Source of the DNA: Platerodrilus igneus
Taxonomy: Eukaryota; Arthropoda; Insecta; Coleoptera; Lycidae
Direction of reading: 5' to 3'
NCBI GenBank assembly: GCA_036346225.1
Contig: JARFIW010000836.1
Coordinates: 186,001 to 250,000 of the forward strand
DNA: 64,000 nt
Numbering within the stretch: position 1 is the stretch's first letter; every line of letters starts with the position of its first letter. Under the pieces are notes generated by a model. It was not told the origin of the DNA. It saw only the letters and a list, made by a program, of their open reading frames with translations, and ran no database searches. Shown piece by piece: positions 11,449-22,289 of the stretch. The position numbers were made by a program, and so were the translations under genes.

Positions 11449-11996
11449 TTGGAGCGTCTTTTTAAAAAGGTTTTTTCCAAAAAAACTCTTTTATCGATTT
11501 TATTTAAACAGAAATTACAATATGGATTTTAATAACAGGTACGTATTGAAATCAAAATATTCTAAGTTGGCAACCACTATTTCATTTAACTAAAATTAGG
11601 GTGAGTAGCTTGAACAACCAACAATATTAAAGTTGTGAAACTCGAGACTGACTGACCTTCCTGGGGTTTCCAGGGTATTTATGTTATCTCTGCTCTTTAC
11701 ATGACTAGTGGGAAACGCAGATCTCACGTCTCTTGTTTCTTTATTCGATACAAAATATTACTTCTTAGTAATCTTATTTCTAACAATAAGTTTCTTATAA
11801 TTTATTGTGATCAGCACCTGTAGTGCCATGTTACGTCTAGAATACAAAGTAGTTGCATCCGTTCTCATGTCTGGTTTATAACCTTCTATTAACCTTTTGT
11901 AATATGTTCTTCAATTATACATTGTAACTATCTATTTTGTAGATTTAGTAGTTCCATTTGATTATACTTACATACTAATTTGGGGGATATGTAACT
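11449..11996 (-). repeat. 3' LTR of the minus-strand errantivirus-like element
   Basis: On the minus strand it starts AGTTACATATCCCCC at 11996 and aligns with 15117-15680 through CTTTTTAAAAAGACGCTCC. Similarity stops near 11449, short of a TAACT end, so its outer end is deleted or replaced. Confidence 0.7.
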
Positions 11997-12009
11997 CCTC
12001 TCGACGTAG
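11997..12009 (-). promoter_or_regulatory. Polypurine tract, minus-strand element
   Basis: CTACGTCGAGAGG on the minus strand directly precedes AGTTA of the LTR. The plus-strand copy has GTACGTCGGGAGG in the same place. Confidence 0.6.
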
Positions 12010-12116
12010 ATGAAAATTAAAAGTTGTACTTAATTTTTAGAACTCATTGTCCTTAAGGGATCTCTTATGATTTCTTTATTTACCTTTGTTTCTTTGTTCT
12101 TATGACTAAAATTTGT

Positions 12117-13290
12117 TTAATTGATTCTATATCTAAGATACATTTTGTACAATAAATACATAGTTAATAAAATTATTACAATAATTGATAAAAATGTGCA
12201 AACACTGATATTATCGTAGTGTAGTTTTGGCACTTTCACTTCATTTAAATGTTTTTTGTAACTGCCCATTAATTTTATGGGTTGGTCGAGGTCGTCTAGG
12301 TCTAGATGTTCTAGTTGCATGGTTTTTTGATGATTTCATCGTCTTCAATTTGTGTAGTCTTGAACTGTAGCTCGGTTAGATTTGCGAATTTCTTCGTATT
12401 GCTGGGTTTTGGTATACCCGAATAATTTCGTTGTTCAATTTTAAATAGCAATCTTCTTTTATTGTGATTACCTTGCTTCCAATTAAAGCTCGACTGTTTT
12501 TGTCTTGGTTGCAATGGGCGGTTGTTAGTACTTCTTGTGGAAATACAGCAATCAATTTGTTGTCCGTGACTTTTTGAATGTTTATGTTTGTAATTTGTAC
12601 TGGTCTTGACTCGCAAATTCTCTTAGTGATTAGAGAATCTTAATAGTTGTATTTCACAAAGGCTATTCGTTTGAATAGCTGTCGTCGTTAATAATGGACA
12701 TAAATATTGGCTGGGTGCACCTTTTTTGCACTTTTCATTCGTGAAGCCATACCTAAATTCATTTAGGAAAAGGAACTTGGTTTTTGGAATAATAACTTAA
12801 CACTGGCTAGCAGCTTTTATGGGGAAAGCAAATAAATGATAATAAGTATAAGGGTTAATTTCTACAATGGGAATTTCTATTAAAAACGCAATTTCATGAT
12901 TCTTTACATAACCTTTTACTATGGCTATTTTTTCAAATGAAAGTATGTTGGATTCTGTTACACCAAAGGTAGTTTACTATTTGTTATGAGTGATCTAATT
13001 CCTAATAATTCATTTAATAAATCAATTGATTCTATAATACTAGCATGTAATGTGTTTAATTTAGCAAATGTTACAGCGTTTTCTAACGTGGCTAAAATTT
13101 GTTGAATTATGGTAATGGTTAATATCATCTGATTGAATATCGTGTTGAATATTATTAAATCTCGCATTCCTAACATTGTGGTTTGCATGTTACTTTCAAG
13201 GGTTATTATTCTGTTAGTTATACTGTCTTGGTTCTTTACTAATTTACTTTACTTTACTCATTGAATTTTACTATGGTCGACTGGGTTAAG
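12117..13290 (-). pseudogene. env: Errantivirus env, ectodomain remainder and membrane anchor (decayed)
   Basis: Continuation of the F-like envelope fusion glycoprotein after frameshifts. Recognisable blocks, each aligning with the env of the plus-strand copy, are: MLGMRDLIIFNTIFNQM (about 13170-13120), ENAVTFAKLNTLHASIIE (about 13085-13030), FANLTELQFKTTQIEDDE (about 12385-12330) and LHYDNISV followed by a hydrophobic membrane span (about 12220-12140), then a short basic cytoplasmic tail ending at 12117. Several reading-frame changes make it non-functional. The first part of the 12311-12616 open frame is out of register with env and is not the real product. Confidence 0.7.
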
Positions 13291-13302
13291 GATATTTGAT
13301 GT

Positions 13303-13965
13303 CTAATAATAGTTTTTGTCATTCTGATTTTCAATTAGCTGTTGTATTGCGTGGTCGTATCGTTTAGCATCTTGGTTGTCTAAATTACTTATAATAGCTT
13401 TTATAATATTATGTAGTCCGTTAATAAATCCTCTTTTCTGTTTTGTGATTTGGTCTGTTGGTATTAATCGATTGAATTTGTCGTTTGTGTTCTTTAAGAC
13501 GTTATCCATTATATTTTTGTAATTAAGCATTTTTATCGCGTATTCTTTTCCGAATTTAGCTGTGTTCATTGATTGTTTCAGTTTGTAGTAATTATCCCTA
13601 ATTATATAAAATTCTCGTTCTAGTTCGGTTATATCAAATTTCTGCGCGAATATCCAGTAATCTATTGTATTTTTCATACTTCCCAATTTTACTGGTAGTA
13701 TACCGGAGTTGTTTTTAATGTCTTCCACTATCGTCATTGTCGTCCGTTCTACCTGGGTGGAGGTTGACGGCAAGGGTGATGGCTGTCTATCTAAAATTAC
13801 AGGGTCTCTTAGATTCCTTAAGTGAATGTATTTTACAATTTTTTCGTTGTCTACTCCGGCTACATTTCTATCTGATATTTTTTTGATTTTAAACGGACCT
13901 AAATTTCTAGGGGCCGTTTTTGTGTCTCTTACTTTTAAAATTTTTCTCATACACGGTTTGTCCTA
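13303..13965 (-). pseudogene. env: Integrase tail joined in frame to errantivirus env N-terminus
   Basis: The 215-residue frame starts with the integrase C-terminal APRNLGPFKIKKISDRNV (residues about 13-30), where GPF is the GPY/F signature. It runs without a stop into the env ectodomain (NTIDYWIFAQKFDITELE). A basic cleavage-like site KQKR precedes GFINGLHNIIKAII, matching the furin site and fusion-peptide position of errantivirus/baculovirus F-like envelopes; DNQDAKRYDHAI follows. In the plus-strand relative the integrase frame stops and env lies in another frame, so the in-frame joint here reflects a small indel. An env splice acceptor (TAATTTTAG) is conserved before the env part. Confidence 0.75.
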
Positions 13966-13991
13966 CTGAAAATCTATTTATATTGGCGTTT

Positions 13992-14347
13992 TCATGTGTC
14001 TAAAGCCATTTCGTCGTGTATCTTCGTCTTTAATAAACGTATGCTCTGGTCTGGTTTTTCGATTGTCACTTTGGTTAAAATTAAGCTCCTCACATTTAGG
14101 CATCTCATACCAAATTGGTAGGGTGATTGATTGGGTTGCATTCGAAGGTTTATTAAGTCTCTCATCGGATATTTGATATTTCTCTGGTGGACGAAATACG
14201 CTATCAATAATCATTTGAAGTCCTCCCACTGTTCTAGGTCATCGCAACTTGCAATTAGTGTTATTGCTCCACCGGTTAATTTGCTGAGAAGCGGGCGTAA
14301 AAACATGACGTTGCAGTCAATGTTGCCTTCTTTATAAAAGAATTTTA
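13992..14347 (-). pseudogene. gag: Errantivirus gag fragment
   Basis: Structural-protein fragment reading leftwards from 14347: FLRPLLSKLTGGAITLIASC, DDLEQWEDFK, a TGA, then LLIAYFVHQRN, LRMQPNQSPYQFGMRC and TKIHDEMALDT, ending at a stop near 13992. The last blocks align with gag of the plus-strand copy near 25990-26130. After MALDT the sequence switches to the integrase tail (NRFSVGQTVYEKNFKSKRHK, about 13980-13920), which fixes the deletion junction. A longer frame at 13978-14229 is a shadow in the wrong register. Confidence 0.75.
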
Positions 14348-15052
14348 AAAATGTCTCTTAAACAGTGATAAAGATACCTAATATTGCTTGATGCCATCAT
14401 ATACCGGGATTGATTCTAAATATAACCGCATGTTTTATGTTCATTGTTTTTATATAAATTAATTCTATAATTATTTTTCAGTCGAGTTTGTATTGTATTA
14501 AAATTGCATTAAAGTTAGTATTCAGTTATTTAAAGAATCACTTATCTATTACGTATAGTTTATATGCAATTATAAAGTGCTATAATTACAATGAAGAATT
14601 CTGCTGCGTAATTGTCTCATCAGTTGCATTAAACTATACATAAACTGTGTGCATTTAAGTGTGTAATTATAACATTTGTAAGATTATAAAGTGATGCAAT
14701 TGAGCTTCAGGTTTTTTTTCTGAATAATTTTATTTCAATAATAGTTTCCTGCAATAAATTGTACAAGAACTGCGTTATAATTATACGCTTTTTGTTTCAG
14801 ACTTTTACTGATTAAATCGTTTTAATAATAAAATTGCTGTAATAAATTGTACATAGACTTGTGCATTTATGCACTTTTGTTATAATTAATTTTCAGACTC
14901 TTTGCTGATTATATTCTTTCATTAATAAATTGCGATAAAATGTAATAATAAATTGTGCAAAAAATGCGTGTATAAATTTTTTTGTTGCTTACTAGCTAAT
15001 ATCAATAATTGAAAACGGTTAGGATAAATGAACTTACAAAATTTCCATTGCC
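14348..15052 (-). other. 5' leader of the minus-strand errantivirus-like element
   Basis: AT-rich with no coding signal. On the minus strand, close to the LTR, it carries GTAAGTTCATTT, the same strong splice donor context found at 24842 in the plus-strand copy; this is presumably the donor for spliced env mRNA. The sequence just inside the LTR end is TGGCAATGG rather than TGGCGCAGTCG, so the primer site has diverged. Confidence 0.5.
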
Positions 15053-15680
15053 AGTTATATCAGTTTCCTTTCTTTGTGTTGTTGAGCTTAGTCGCTTTTG
15101 CGCCTTGTCCAAATTTTTTGGAGCGTGCTTTTAAAAAGGCTTGTTCCAAAAACACTCTTCTATCGATTTTATTTAAACAGAAATTACAATATAGATTTTA
15201 ATAACAGGTACGTTATATTCAGTAACGTATTGAAATCAAAATATTCTAAGTTGACAATTACTATTTAATTCAACTAAAATTAGAGTGAGTAGCTTGAACA
15301 ACCAACAATGTTAAAGTTGTGAAGCTCGAGACTGACTGATCTTTCTGATTTCTTAGGATATTTATGCTATCCCTGCTCTTTACATCACTTGTGGGAAACG
15401 CAGATCTCATATCTATTGTTTCTTTATTCTATACAAAGTATTACTTCTTAGTAATCTTAATTCTAACAATAAGTTTCTTATAATCTATCGTGACCTTCAC
15501 CTGCAGTGTCATGTTACGTTTGAAGTACAAAGTAGCTGCATCCGTTCTCATGTCAGGTTTATGAACTTCCATTAACCTTTTTGTAATATGTCCTTCAATT
15601 ATACATTGTAAAAATCTATTCTTTAGATTTAATAGTTTTATTTGATTATACCCATATACTAATTTGTGGGATATGTAACC
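15053..15680 (-). repeat. 5' LTR of the minus-strand errantivirus-like element
   Basis: On the minus strand it starts GGTTACATATCCCAC (first base changed from AGTTA) and can be followed to ATATAACT at 15053, so the ends approximate AGTTA...TAACT. It matches the 3' LTR over about 560 bp with many substitutions and is therefore older than the LTR pair of the plus-strand copy. Confidence 0.7.
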
Positions 15681-15739
15681 CGTATCATTCTCTTTTTAGC
15701 ATAATTATTTAATAATAGCTTTAAGGATAGGACTCTCCT

Positions 15740-16239
15740 GCCAAAGAATTATATTAGCAAAGTTTTCAGTTTGCAACACTGTCCAATCATCCTCTTCATC
15801 CTCAATTGGATGGAATGGTTGAAAGAATGAACAGGACATTAGGAAAGTACCTAGTCAAAGTTGTTTCTGAACATCAACGAGACTGGACTAATATTTATAT
15901 TTGTTCCTACTGGCGTACCGATCTTCGGAACATGACAGCACAGAATACTCTCCCGCTTGCGTGGTGTTAGGACGTGAATTGGGACTACCATGTGATCTTT
16001 AGTTTAAATCTGGAGAGGAGGTCGCAGATGAAGACTACGTTAGTAAGCTTTGTGAAAGATCAAATAACATTCACGAAAACGTTCGAAAGAATATCCAGGC
16101 GGCAAGCGATCGAATGAAATCACCATATGACACGAAAGCACAAGTAGGTAGTTACCAACCTGAAGATTTAGTGTGGTTGTACAATCCACTAAGAAGATTG
16201 TCGCCAAAATTGTAAAGACAATGAGAAGACTCGTACAAA
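15740..16239 (+). pseudogene. pol: Gypsy integrase core end (macro-domain element)
   Basis: Broken integrase of a third Gypsy lineage. ISKVFSLQ (about 15750) is followed by HPQLDGMVERMNRTLGKYLV (from about 15802), where the catalytic Glu is in MVERMN, then VVSEHQRDWTN and, after frame changes, LPCDL (15990) and the C-terminal linker CERSNNIHENVRKNIQAASD, RMKSPYDTKAQVGSYQPED and LVWLYNPLRRLSPKL. It leads into the open frame at 16240. The 5' part of the element is missing: the errantivirus-like LTR abuts it at 15680. Confidence 0.75.
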
Positions 16240-16608
16240 GTGTTAAAAAGAATTAATGATGTAGTGTACTGGATCAGAAGATCTCCCCGTGGTAAACCGA
16301 AAGTAGTACACTTTGACCGTTTAACATCTTACGCTGACAACTACCAGGAAGACGCGAGTAATGAAAATGGTGTTCGAAGAGTTATTAATCGCGAGCCAAA
16401 TGTAGATTTTGAGAGTTTCATGGCAGCGTATGGTGGTTCCTCTAAGGCGAGATTTGGCGTTGTTGTTGAAAAACAGCAAGATCTGTTTAGAGCACCACAA
16501 GAGTATTTTCTTGCACATTGCGTAGCTCAAGATCTGCAAATGTCAAGGGGAATAGCTGTTATTTGCAGGAAAAAGTTTGGATGTGTGAATAAATTAGTGC
16601 AACAGTAG
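16240..16608 (+). pseudogene. pol: Integrase C-terminus fused in frame to macro domain
   Basis: One open frame of 122 residues contains two unrelated domains. Residues 1-30 are the integrase end (VLKRINDVVYWIRRSPRGKP then KVVHFDRLTSY). After a 30-residue linker (INREPNVDFESFMAAYGGSS) a macro domain begins: FGVVVEKQQDLFRAPQEYFL, AHCVAQDLQMSRGIAVICRK, KFGCVNKLVQQ. It resembles OARD1/TARG1-type ADP-ribosyl hydrolases (which release ADP-ribose from acidic residues), with the usual MGAGIA loop altered to MSRGIA and the lysine of the KKFG segment kept. The ATG at 16240 is internal; the true start is upstream in pol. The TAG at 16606 is the first of several nonsense changes; the domain continues beyond it in the same frame. 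Confidence 0.75.
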
Positions 16609-16911
16609 CCACTTGAATGAAAAGCTTTGGTTCTTTAAGATGGAAATCGTTATGTTTACTATCTGGTCACCAAAAATTCTTCATGGCAGAGACCTAGGTA
16701 TAGACATCTACGGGAGGTTTTGCTGAATCTTAAGGCTCAGATGATAGAAAATGGAGTAACGAGACTAACGGTGCCCAAACTAGACTGTGGACTGGATCGC
16801 TTAGATTGGAGAATAGTTCGAAATATGTAATTGTTGAGAAAAACCAACATCCCGGTTCTTGTTTGTCGCTATCAACCGGTTGCCTATCAAGACCAAGAAA
16901 AGAGTGTTGAC
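16609..16911 (+). pseudogene. OARD1-like macro domain, second half
   Basis: In the same frame as 16240-16608, interrupted by TGA, TAA and TAA codons: DGNRYVYYLVTKNSSWQRPR, LREVLLNLKAQMIENGVTRL, TVPKLDCGLDRLDWRIVRNM, TNIPVLVCRY. CGLDRLDW is the signature around the OARD1 catalytic aspartate (CGLDRLQW in the human protein, from memory). The order and spacing of all macro blocks follow OARD1, so the whole domain was captured and not just a fragment. Every interrupting codon is one transition from a sense codon, as expected for decay after insertion. Role in the element is unknown; removal of host ADP-ribose marks is a guess. Confidence 0.7.
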
Positions 16912-16968
16912 TGTTATTTGTAACGACGTGGTGCATGCATCAGAGGAGATAGCTGCCGATATCGTCAT
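16912..16968 (+). pseudogene. CCCH zinc finger after the macro domain
   Basis: Still in the frame of the integrase-macro ORF: C-Y-L-stop-RRGAC-IRGDSC-RYRH, which is C-x7-C-x5-C-x3-H if the TAA is counted as one residue. GxCxRGxxCRYxH is typical of RNA-binding CCCH fingers. It would be the C-terminal RNA- or DNA-binding module of the polyprotein. After it the frame decays towards the LTR. Confidence 0.55.
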
Positions 16969-17099
16969 CATTCATCGAATTAGCGTCAAAACGTTTTTAC
17001 AATTACGGGACGTAAAGGTTTTAAAGAGTGGCAGTGTTACAAACATTGGGCAACCCGTCAAACACAGCTGCATAACCGAAGTATATTCTACAGGAGTCG

Positions 17100-17201
17100 A
17101 GGACCTTCGAGCAAACACCAGACTATGAATCATCTAGTTAATTTTAGGGTATATATAAGATCAGCGATGAATGTAGATCAGTTAGTCTACATCAAAATAT
17201 C

Positions 17202-17245
<44 letters not shown>

Positions 17246-17554
17246 TCTAGTGTATTGTTAGTTTCTCATTACGTTTTGAAAGGCCTATAGTAAATATAAA
17301 TTTGTGCTATGTGAACGTGCATATTGTACCGCCAGCCTGTACACAAATAGACAAAAGGGAAATAGATAAATTGTAGTAGTGTTTCGTGTTATTAAGAAAA
17401 CTAATGGTAAAGGAATTAGTTTAAGAAGATATTAGTGCTTGTCAATAGCATTAGTTTGATAGTGCTTCATTGTTAATTGTGAATAGTGAGTAATAAAGAC
17501 TTTTGTTATTACTTGTTCTAAATTGGTGAAACGCGTTAATAGTAGCCCGCTACA
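17100..17554 (+). repeat. Probable 3' LTR of the macro-domain Gypsy element
   Basis: Follows the pol frame and has LTR promoter architecture: TATATAA at 17151-17157, an arthropod TCAGT initiator at 17179-17183 (about 30 bp from TATA), a poly(A) signal AATAAA at 17492-17497 and an end near AGTAGCCCGCTACA (17541-17554). The exact start is not determined, since no second LTR is in the window. A (TA)n tract lies between initiator and poly(A) signal. Confidence 0.5.
17203..17243. repeat. (TA)n microsatellite in LTR
   Basis: About 20 uninterrupted TA dinucleotides within the R/U5-like part of the preceding LTR. Confidence 0.95.
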
Positions 17555-20029
17555 ATACTAGTAGTAGTGAAAGTATTTATATTAAACCTAAGGAGACTGA
17601 AAATCGACCAATCTCTTGCTTGGCGTTTATAAAATATGCAGATAAAATCATAATAAAATTTAAAAAAATAGTGTTATGTGTGAACTTATAGTAATTCTAC
17701 TAATAAATTTATTATAAATAATAAACAAAAATCATAGTTGGCAGTGAATCCTTAGTGTACAAATTAAAACGTGTAAACTCCAATAAAGATTGCATGTGTT
17801 AAACGGACAGATCCTTTAAACAGCGAATAGCGTCGTGTTTGTAGGCAGAATTTCCACAATCATTATCTCCATATGTTGGAAATGTCTATTATAATCCAAC
17901 TGTATGGGTACAATACTAAAATAGTTTAATTAATCTAAGTTTCAGAGTTTAATTGCATGAACTTGATGACAAAGGCTTGTAAATACCGCGACTATTCATT
18001 ATCTTTCTACCTGTATTACATGCTCTTAGTCATATTACCAAATTATACATCTAACGATGCCACTTCAAATATCGTAGACGACGATTTAGTGTTTGAATTT
18101 AGGGTATCCTGGTACATCCCCTTTACTATCCGGTCTTGGTTAACCAGATGTTACATAGTCGATTTACTACGACAAAAGTTTTTGGCACTTAATTACACCT
18201 TCGTCTAAGTTCAATTCAATTACTTATTTACGGTCTATTTTAAGTGGCGGTTTTGTTATTAACGCGTGTATTTGAAGATAATAAAAAGTTAAAGATGAAT
18301 GTAAATATTCCAACAAATTTATAATTTGATAGTTATTTACATTGTCAGATTATACCGTCATCACTGTAACATAACTCTTTAGCCATAACAAAAGTTTTTT
18401 GTTATCAATTCTTACACAAACATTTTCGACTACTCGTGGCTACAGCGAAATTCTAAAGCACCCAGGACAATTTATTTGCACTTATTCGCTAACAGTACAA
18501 ATATCAATTTCATAAAAGCTACAATGCTGATCCCCTTAATTACTATCAAAGCACTATAATTAACTAGTAGAGCACTAAACGTTAATTTATATCGATCGCT
18601 ACAATAATTAATATCACGTAGGTTCATTTATTTTAATAGTATGTTACCACTAATTTATTTCATATCACGAATAAAAACTAGTGTTATAATGAATGCATAA
18701 ATTAGAGCTAAAGCAAGTGGTGCCCATGCCGGTAATTTATATACGTAATCAGTATTTCTCGACTATTGTAAAACATACTAAAATTATGCAAATAACATCT
18801 AGAAGATTTCTATTGTTAGCTTAATAAAGTTCCTAAATGTAACCTTTTGTAAACTGTGAATCAAGTAAATTTGAAGTGCCAAGCACAGGGCGGTTATCAA
18901 TTATCTTTTATGTACAGACACCTTGTTTACGTTCAGCTGTATTAGTTTAGTCAAAGGCGGACTAAGTGACGCCTCGTTACATATGTGACCCGGATGCTGG
19001 AAGTCACTGTGGCAGAAGGACAGGAGAAACCATTTCTGGAGTTCCCATTGTAACAATTATTTTTATAAAGGAAAGAAAAATGAAAAAATTCCCTAAAATT
19101 ACTTATTTGGAATCGTAAATATGTTTTCATATTTTATAATACATTTTTAGTTCCAGATGGAAAACAGTAAATAATTTGTTTTTGCCATTAATTCTATTGC
19201 AATTGGTTACTATAACAAATTATATACTTCAGGTGTCTGAAAACTTGTAAAGTCATTAAAATCTTAAGGTAGTTGTTTCAAACAGCATAAAATTGGAATT
19301 GTAAGTAAATACTTTATTATTCTCAAATACATCAAGGTGTTCAAGTTGTTTTATAAACACGGCTCGTGGCTCGTCCTACTTTTGTCAAACATCTATCTTC
19401 ATTTACGTATACTCCGTATAGGTAGGGTTTTCAGGACAAATCGTTCTTTTGAACCGTTAGGGTAATATTAAGTCGTTAATGGTATAACTTAGTTTAAGAA
19501 GTAAGACAGTGCTTTAATCTGTGTTTGTTAACGCAAAACGTGAGGACTATTATTGCCGCTTTTCACTTCAGAGTTATCGGTTGTGAAGTAGTTTGCTCTG
19601 TTTTACGTAAATTCGCCATTGATGAATTTTCATGGTTTGAACCTGGTTAAATCCTGCACCGCAGCAGAGTAGTTCCGTTGAGGTGACTATATACAACTTG
19701 CTATTAAGGACGAGTGGTTTATTCTATTGCTGAATTCGTTAAAGAATTTATGAAAAACCTGTTGTATTAAACAATTTCCTTTAAGGCTTCAGACCTTAAT
19801 ACCCTCGTTTACCGAAATAGAAATAAAACTGCCATCATTTCAGTCCATGCGTTTTTTTTCGTAAAACCAAAATTATATTTAAAATTTCAATTTTGCTAGT
19901 TTAAGTGTTATAGCCTAGTTATCCGAAGGTATACAGTTCTTTATCTTTCCATCTTCTAAGTATATATTTTTAATTTTTTAAAACTGTAAAGCCCTGTAGC
20001 AAGTCTAAAAATAAAACTGTGGACCATGT
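17555..20029. other. 2.5 kb without recognised genes
   Basis: AT-rich, many stops in all frames. The longest frame (83 codons at 17957) has no family resemblance or splice context. A GC-richer patch at 18955-19050 reads GCWKSLWQKDRRNHFW, faintly like a decayed zinc knuckle, but too weakly to call. Confidence 0.4.
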
Positions 20030-20560
20030 TAAAACGATTTTTCTGAATTTCCAAGTGTTTCCCAAACAACTTCCCAATCATGATCACCTCGTCCAAATAT
20101 ACAAGGCACGTTTTCCACTAGCTGGCGCAAGATTCTATCCATTAATCGTTGGAATGTCGCAGTAGCGCCTCAAAGTCCAAATGGCATGGCAGTATTTTGC
20201 CAAAGCCAGTCCTAATAATGAAAGCGGTCTTTTCCTGATCTTTGAGTTCTATATCCACTCACCAGTAACCACTCTTTAAACACAAGGTTGAGAACTACCA
20301 CGACCATGAAAGCGTACTTATGACGTCGTTAATTCTGGGAAGCGGGTAGCTATTCCTTTTGGTCATGTCATTCAATCGTCTATAGTCCATTACAAGCACA
20401 ACAGGTAACGCCCAAGGGTTATCAATGTGCTTAATTATTTCTTGCCCCTCCGTATCTCTAATCATTTCCTCGGCTTCATCACGTTTGGCCAATGGGAGTC
20501 TTTTTGGCTGTTCTTTTGTCGTTCTGGCTTCTCCTGTATCTACCTTGTCTTTTTTTCTCG
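20030..20560 (-). pseudogene. pol: Ty3/Gypsy reverse transcriptase fragment
   Basis: Reading leftwards from 20560: VDTGEARTTKEQPKRLPLAK, DEAEEMIRDTEGQEIIKHID, NPWALPVVLVMDYRRLNDMT, KRNSYPLPRINDVISTL. After frame changes come DIELKDQEKTAFII, ILPCHLDFEATATFQRLMDR and ILRQLVENV (about 20110). These are RT fingers and palm blocks of 412/mdg1-like Gypsy elements. The stretch between VLV and MDYRRL is shortened, the catalytic YxDD is not seen, and stops interrupt it. It is an isolated fragment; no LTR is assigned. Confidence 0.8.
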
Positions 20561-21542
20561 TTATCAGTTGAACACAGCGGACGTATTTTACGGAGCTGCT
20601 GAATGAGTAGCTACAAGTAAGTTGTTATACAGGGATTTTTATATTTTCTACTTTAAAGTTTTGGTTTTTATTGTGTTTAATAGTAATACTGTACAGCATT
20701 AATTTTTCAAACTTAAGGCAGTGAAATTAACTCAAAAGATTTAATCGGTTAATTCATAAAAAAAGTGCGTTTTACTTTGAATTTTTACTAAAATCTGCGT
20801 TTTAAACCAAACAAAATTAATTTTGAGCTTAATAAATCAAAAACCTCATAAATTAGCACGTAAAAACAATTTCAAAAACAACTTAAAAAATGTTTATATT
20901 AAATTTTTATAGCAAAAATCGTGTAAATCGAGTGAAAAATAGCGTAAAGCTAGCAAATAAATTTGTAAAATTTTTGTAGTTTACGTATAATGAAATAACA
21001 ACCCAAAAACCAAAACTTGCGCCCTTTTTAAATCAAATAAATAGCGTAAAAATTGTAATTTTTGCAATAAAATTAAATAAAATATTTCAAAATTTATAAT
21101 TGGTGTACTTGAATAATATTTAAATCCAGCTTTTGGTTTTTAGTGGTGTAATAATTCAATCTTGTTCCAGTCACCGAGTAAGCAAGTAATTGGTAGGTTT
21201 CCGGTAACGCATTTATTGCATGCCATTAACACGTGTTATACTCCTTCATTGAATAGTTAAATTTGAAGAGACCGATCAGTCGAGGATTTTATAAATTTGA
21301 TTTCTTGAACTGGATTCGATTGTTTAAATTTAAATTTTGAATTGGAGATTTGAATTAGAATAAATAAACAAACAAGGTTGTTTGCGGTTTATTTTAAAAG
21401 TGATCGAGTAATTTTTATTGAACCAACTATTTTATTTTGTTGTCGTTGTTATTTGTGACGTCTAGTGATTTATTTTATCTTTGCATTTTTTAAGCGTTGC
21501 AACAATTACTTCGTTTTTTGGCTGGGTAAATGTTAGTTTCTA
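20561..21542. other. AT-rich stretch, possible retroelement leader
   Basis: No coding sequence. The right part has an AATAAA context (about 21358) and GT-rich sequence leading to the small ORF at 21543, which could be an LTR and leader, but no second LTR copy is visible. Confidence 0.3.
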
Positions 21543-21840
21543 TTGTTGTTTTGTCCTTTCTTTGTTATTATGGTGGTCCACCGACGACAAGTCGTTGACA
21601 AGGAGGAAGAGGGGCGACAGGACGGAGTCAGTTTGGTCGGAGCTGAGAGTGCGGTCGGGAAGAAGCTTAAGCACGTGATGTTAGCAACTCAGGAGGAGAG
21701 TGAGATGTCGGAGAAGGAGCCTACAGCTATGGCGGTCGGATTGGGGTAGTCAGAGCCCCTTGTGGAGATTGCGGTGCCAGCATTACCCTCAACAATGAGA
21801 GGACAGCGTAAGACGTCGATTAGGACAACCTTACCTAGAT
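21543..21840 (+). pseudogene. Small gag-like ORF start (unidentified)
   Basis: An open frame MVVHRRQVVDKEEEGRQDGV of 68 codons, followed after a single TAG by SEPLVEIAVPALPSTMRGQR to about 21840. The frame is GC-richer than its surroundings and charged. The neighbourhood suggests the N-terminus of a retrotransposon gag, but I do not recognise the family. Translation could also start at the ATG further upstream in another frame, which I consider less likely. Confidence 0.3.
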
Positions 21841-22289
21841 AAAATATCCATGAATGTAATTAATTATTTATACTTGTAACATTTAATTTATTGTTACTGG
21901 AAAAAGATTACCGTATCTCTAACAAAAACTTATCTAATAAAACACCATTACGTGAACAAGCATAGTTTACCATTAATTCATACGGTCCATACTAATCTAC
22001 AAATAACGTACGGAAATTCAACACATGTATAAGGAATTACCCCATTGTCTCTGTGGTTTACAACTGCTTTCTCTAGCTATTCCTGGGACAAGCACTATCT
22101 CATACAGTCAGCGACCTCGGATCAGTTGTTTTTTCCTTTCAGATATTAGCGTGATATGTACTACTTCTTACTATGCACAATGCCATTATTATCCATACGC
22201 AAAACACGTTGCTTTTTTATTTGATAACGCTGTGTTTCGCATATAACATAAACATTAAAAATTGCTCGTTCATAATTAATAAATGGCGT

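Larger units (their letters stand above)
11449..15680 (-). mobile_element. Errantivirus-like endogenous element, internally deleted, minus strand
   Basis: Related LTRs (11449-11996 and 15053-15680) flank gag, integrase-tail and env sequence, all on the minus strand. Gag jumps directly to the end of integrase, so protease, RT, RNase H and the integrase core are gone. Order and sequence parallel the plus-strand copy at 23998-30798, but the LTRs differ, so it is a related, older lineage. The 5' LTR abuts an integrase fragment of another Gypsy element at 15680. The low-coordinate end is unclear, and I found no target duplication. Confidence 0.75.

Noticed and set aside
12311..12616. 101-codon minus ORF as a separate gene
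   Set aside because: Its first half is out of register with env; only its end aligns with the errantivirus env.
13978..14229. 83-codon minus ORF as a gene
   Set aside because: Wrong register; the gag reading is the 13992-14347 frame, which aligns with the second copy.
18955..19050. Decayed gag zinc knuckle (GCWKSLWQKDRRNHFW)
   Set aside because: Two cysteines and the histidine are not in place and there is no gag context.
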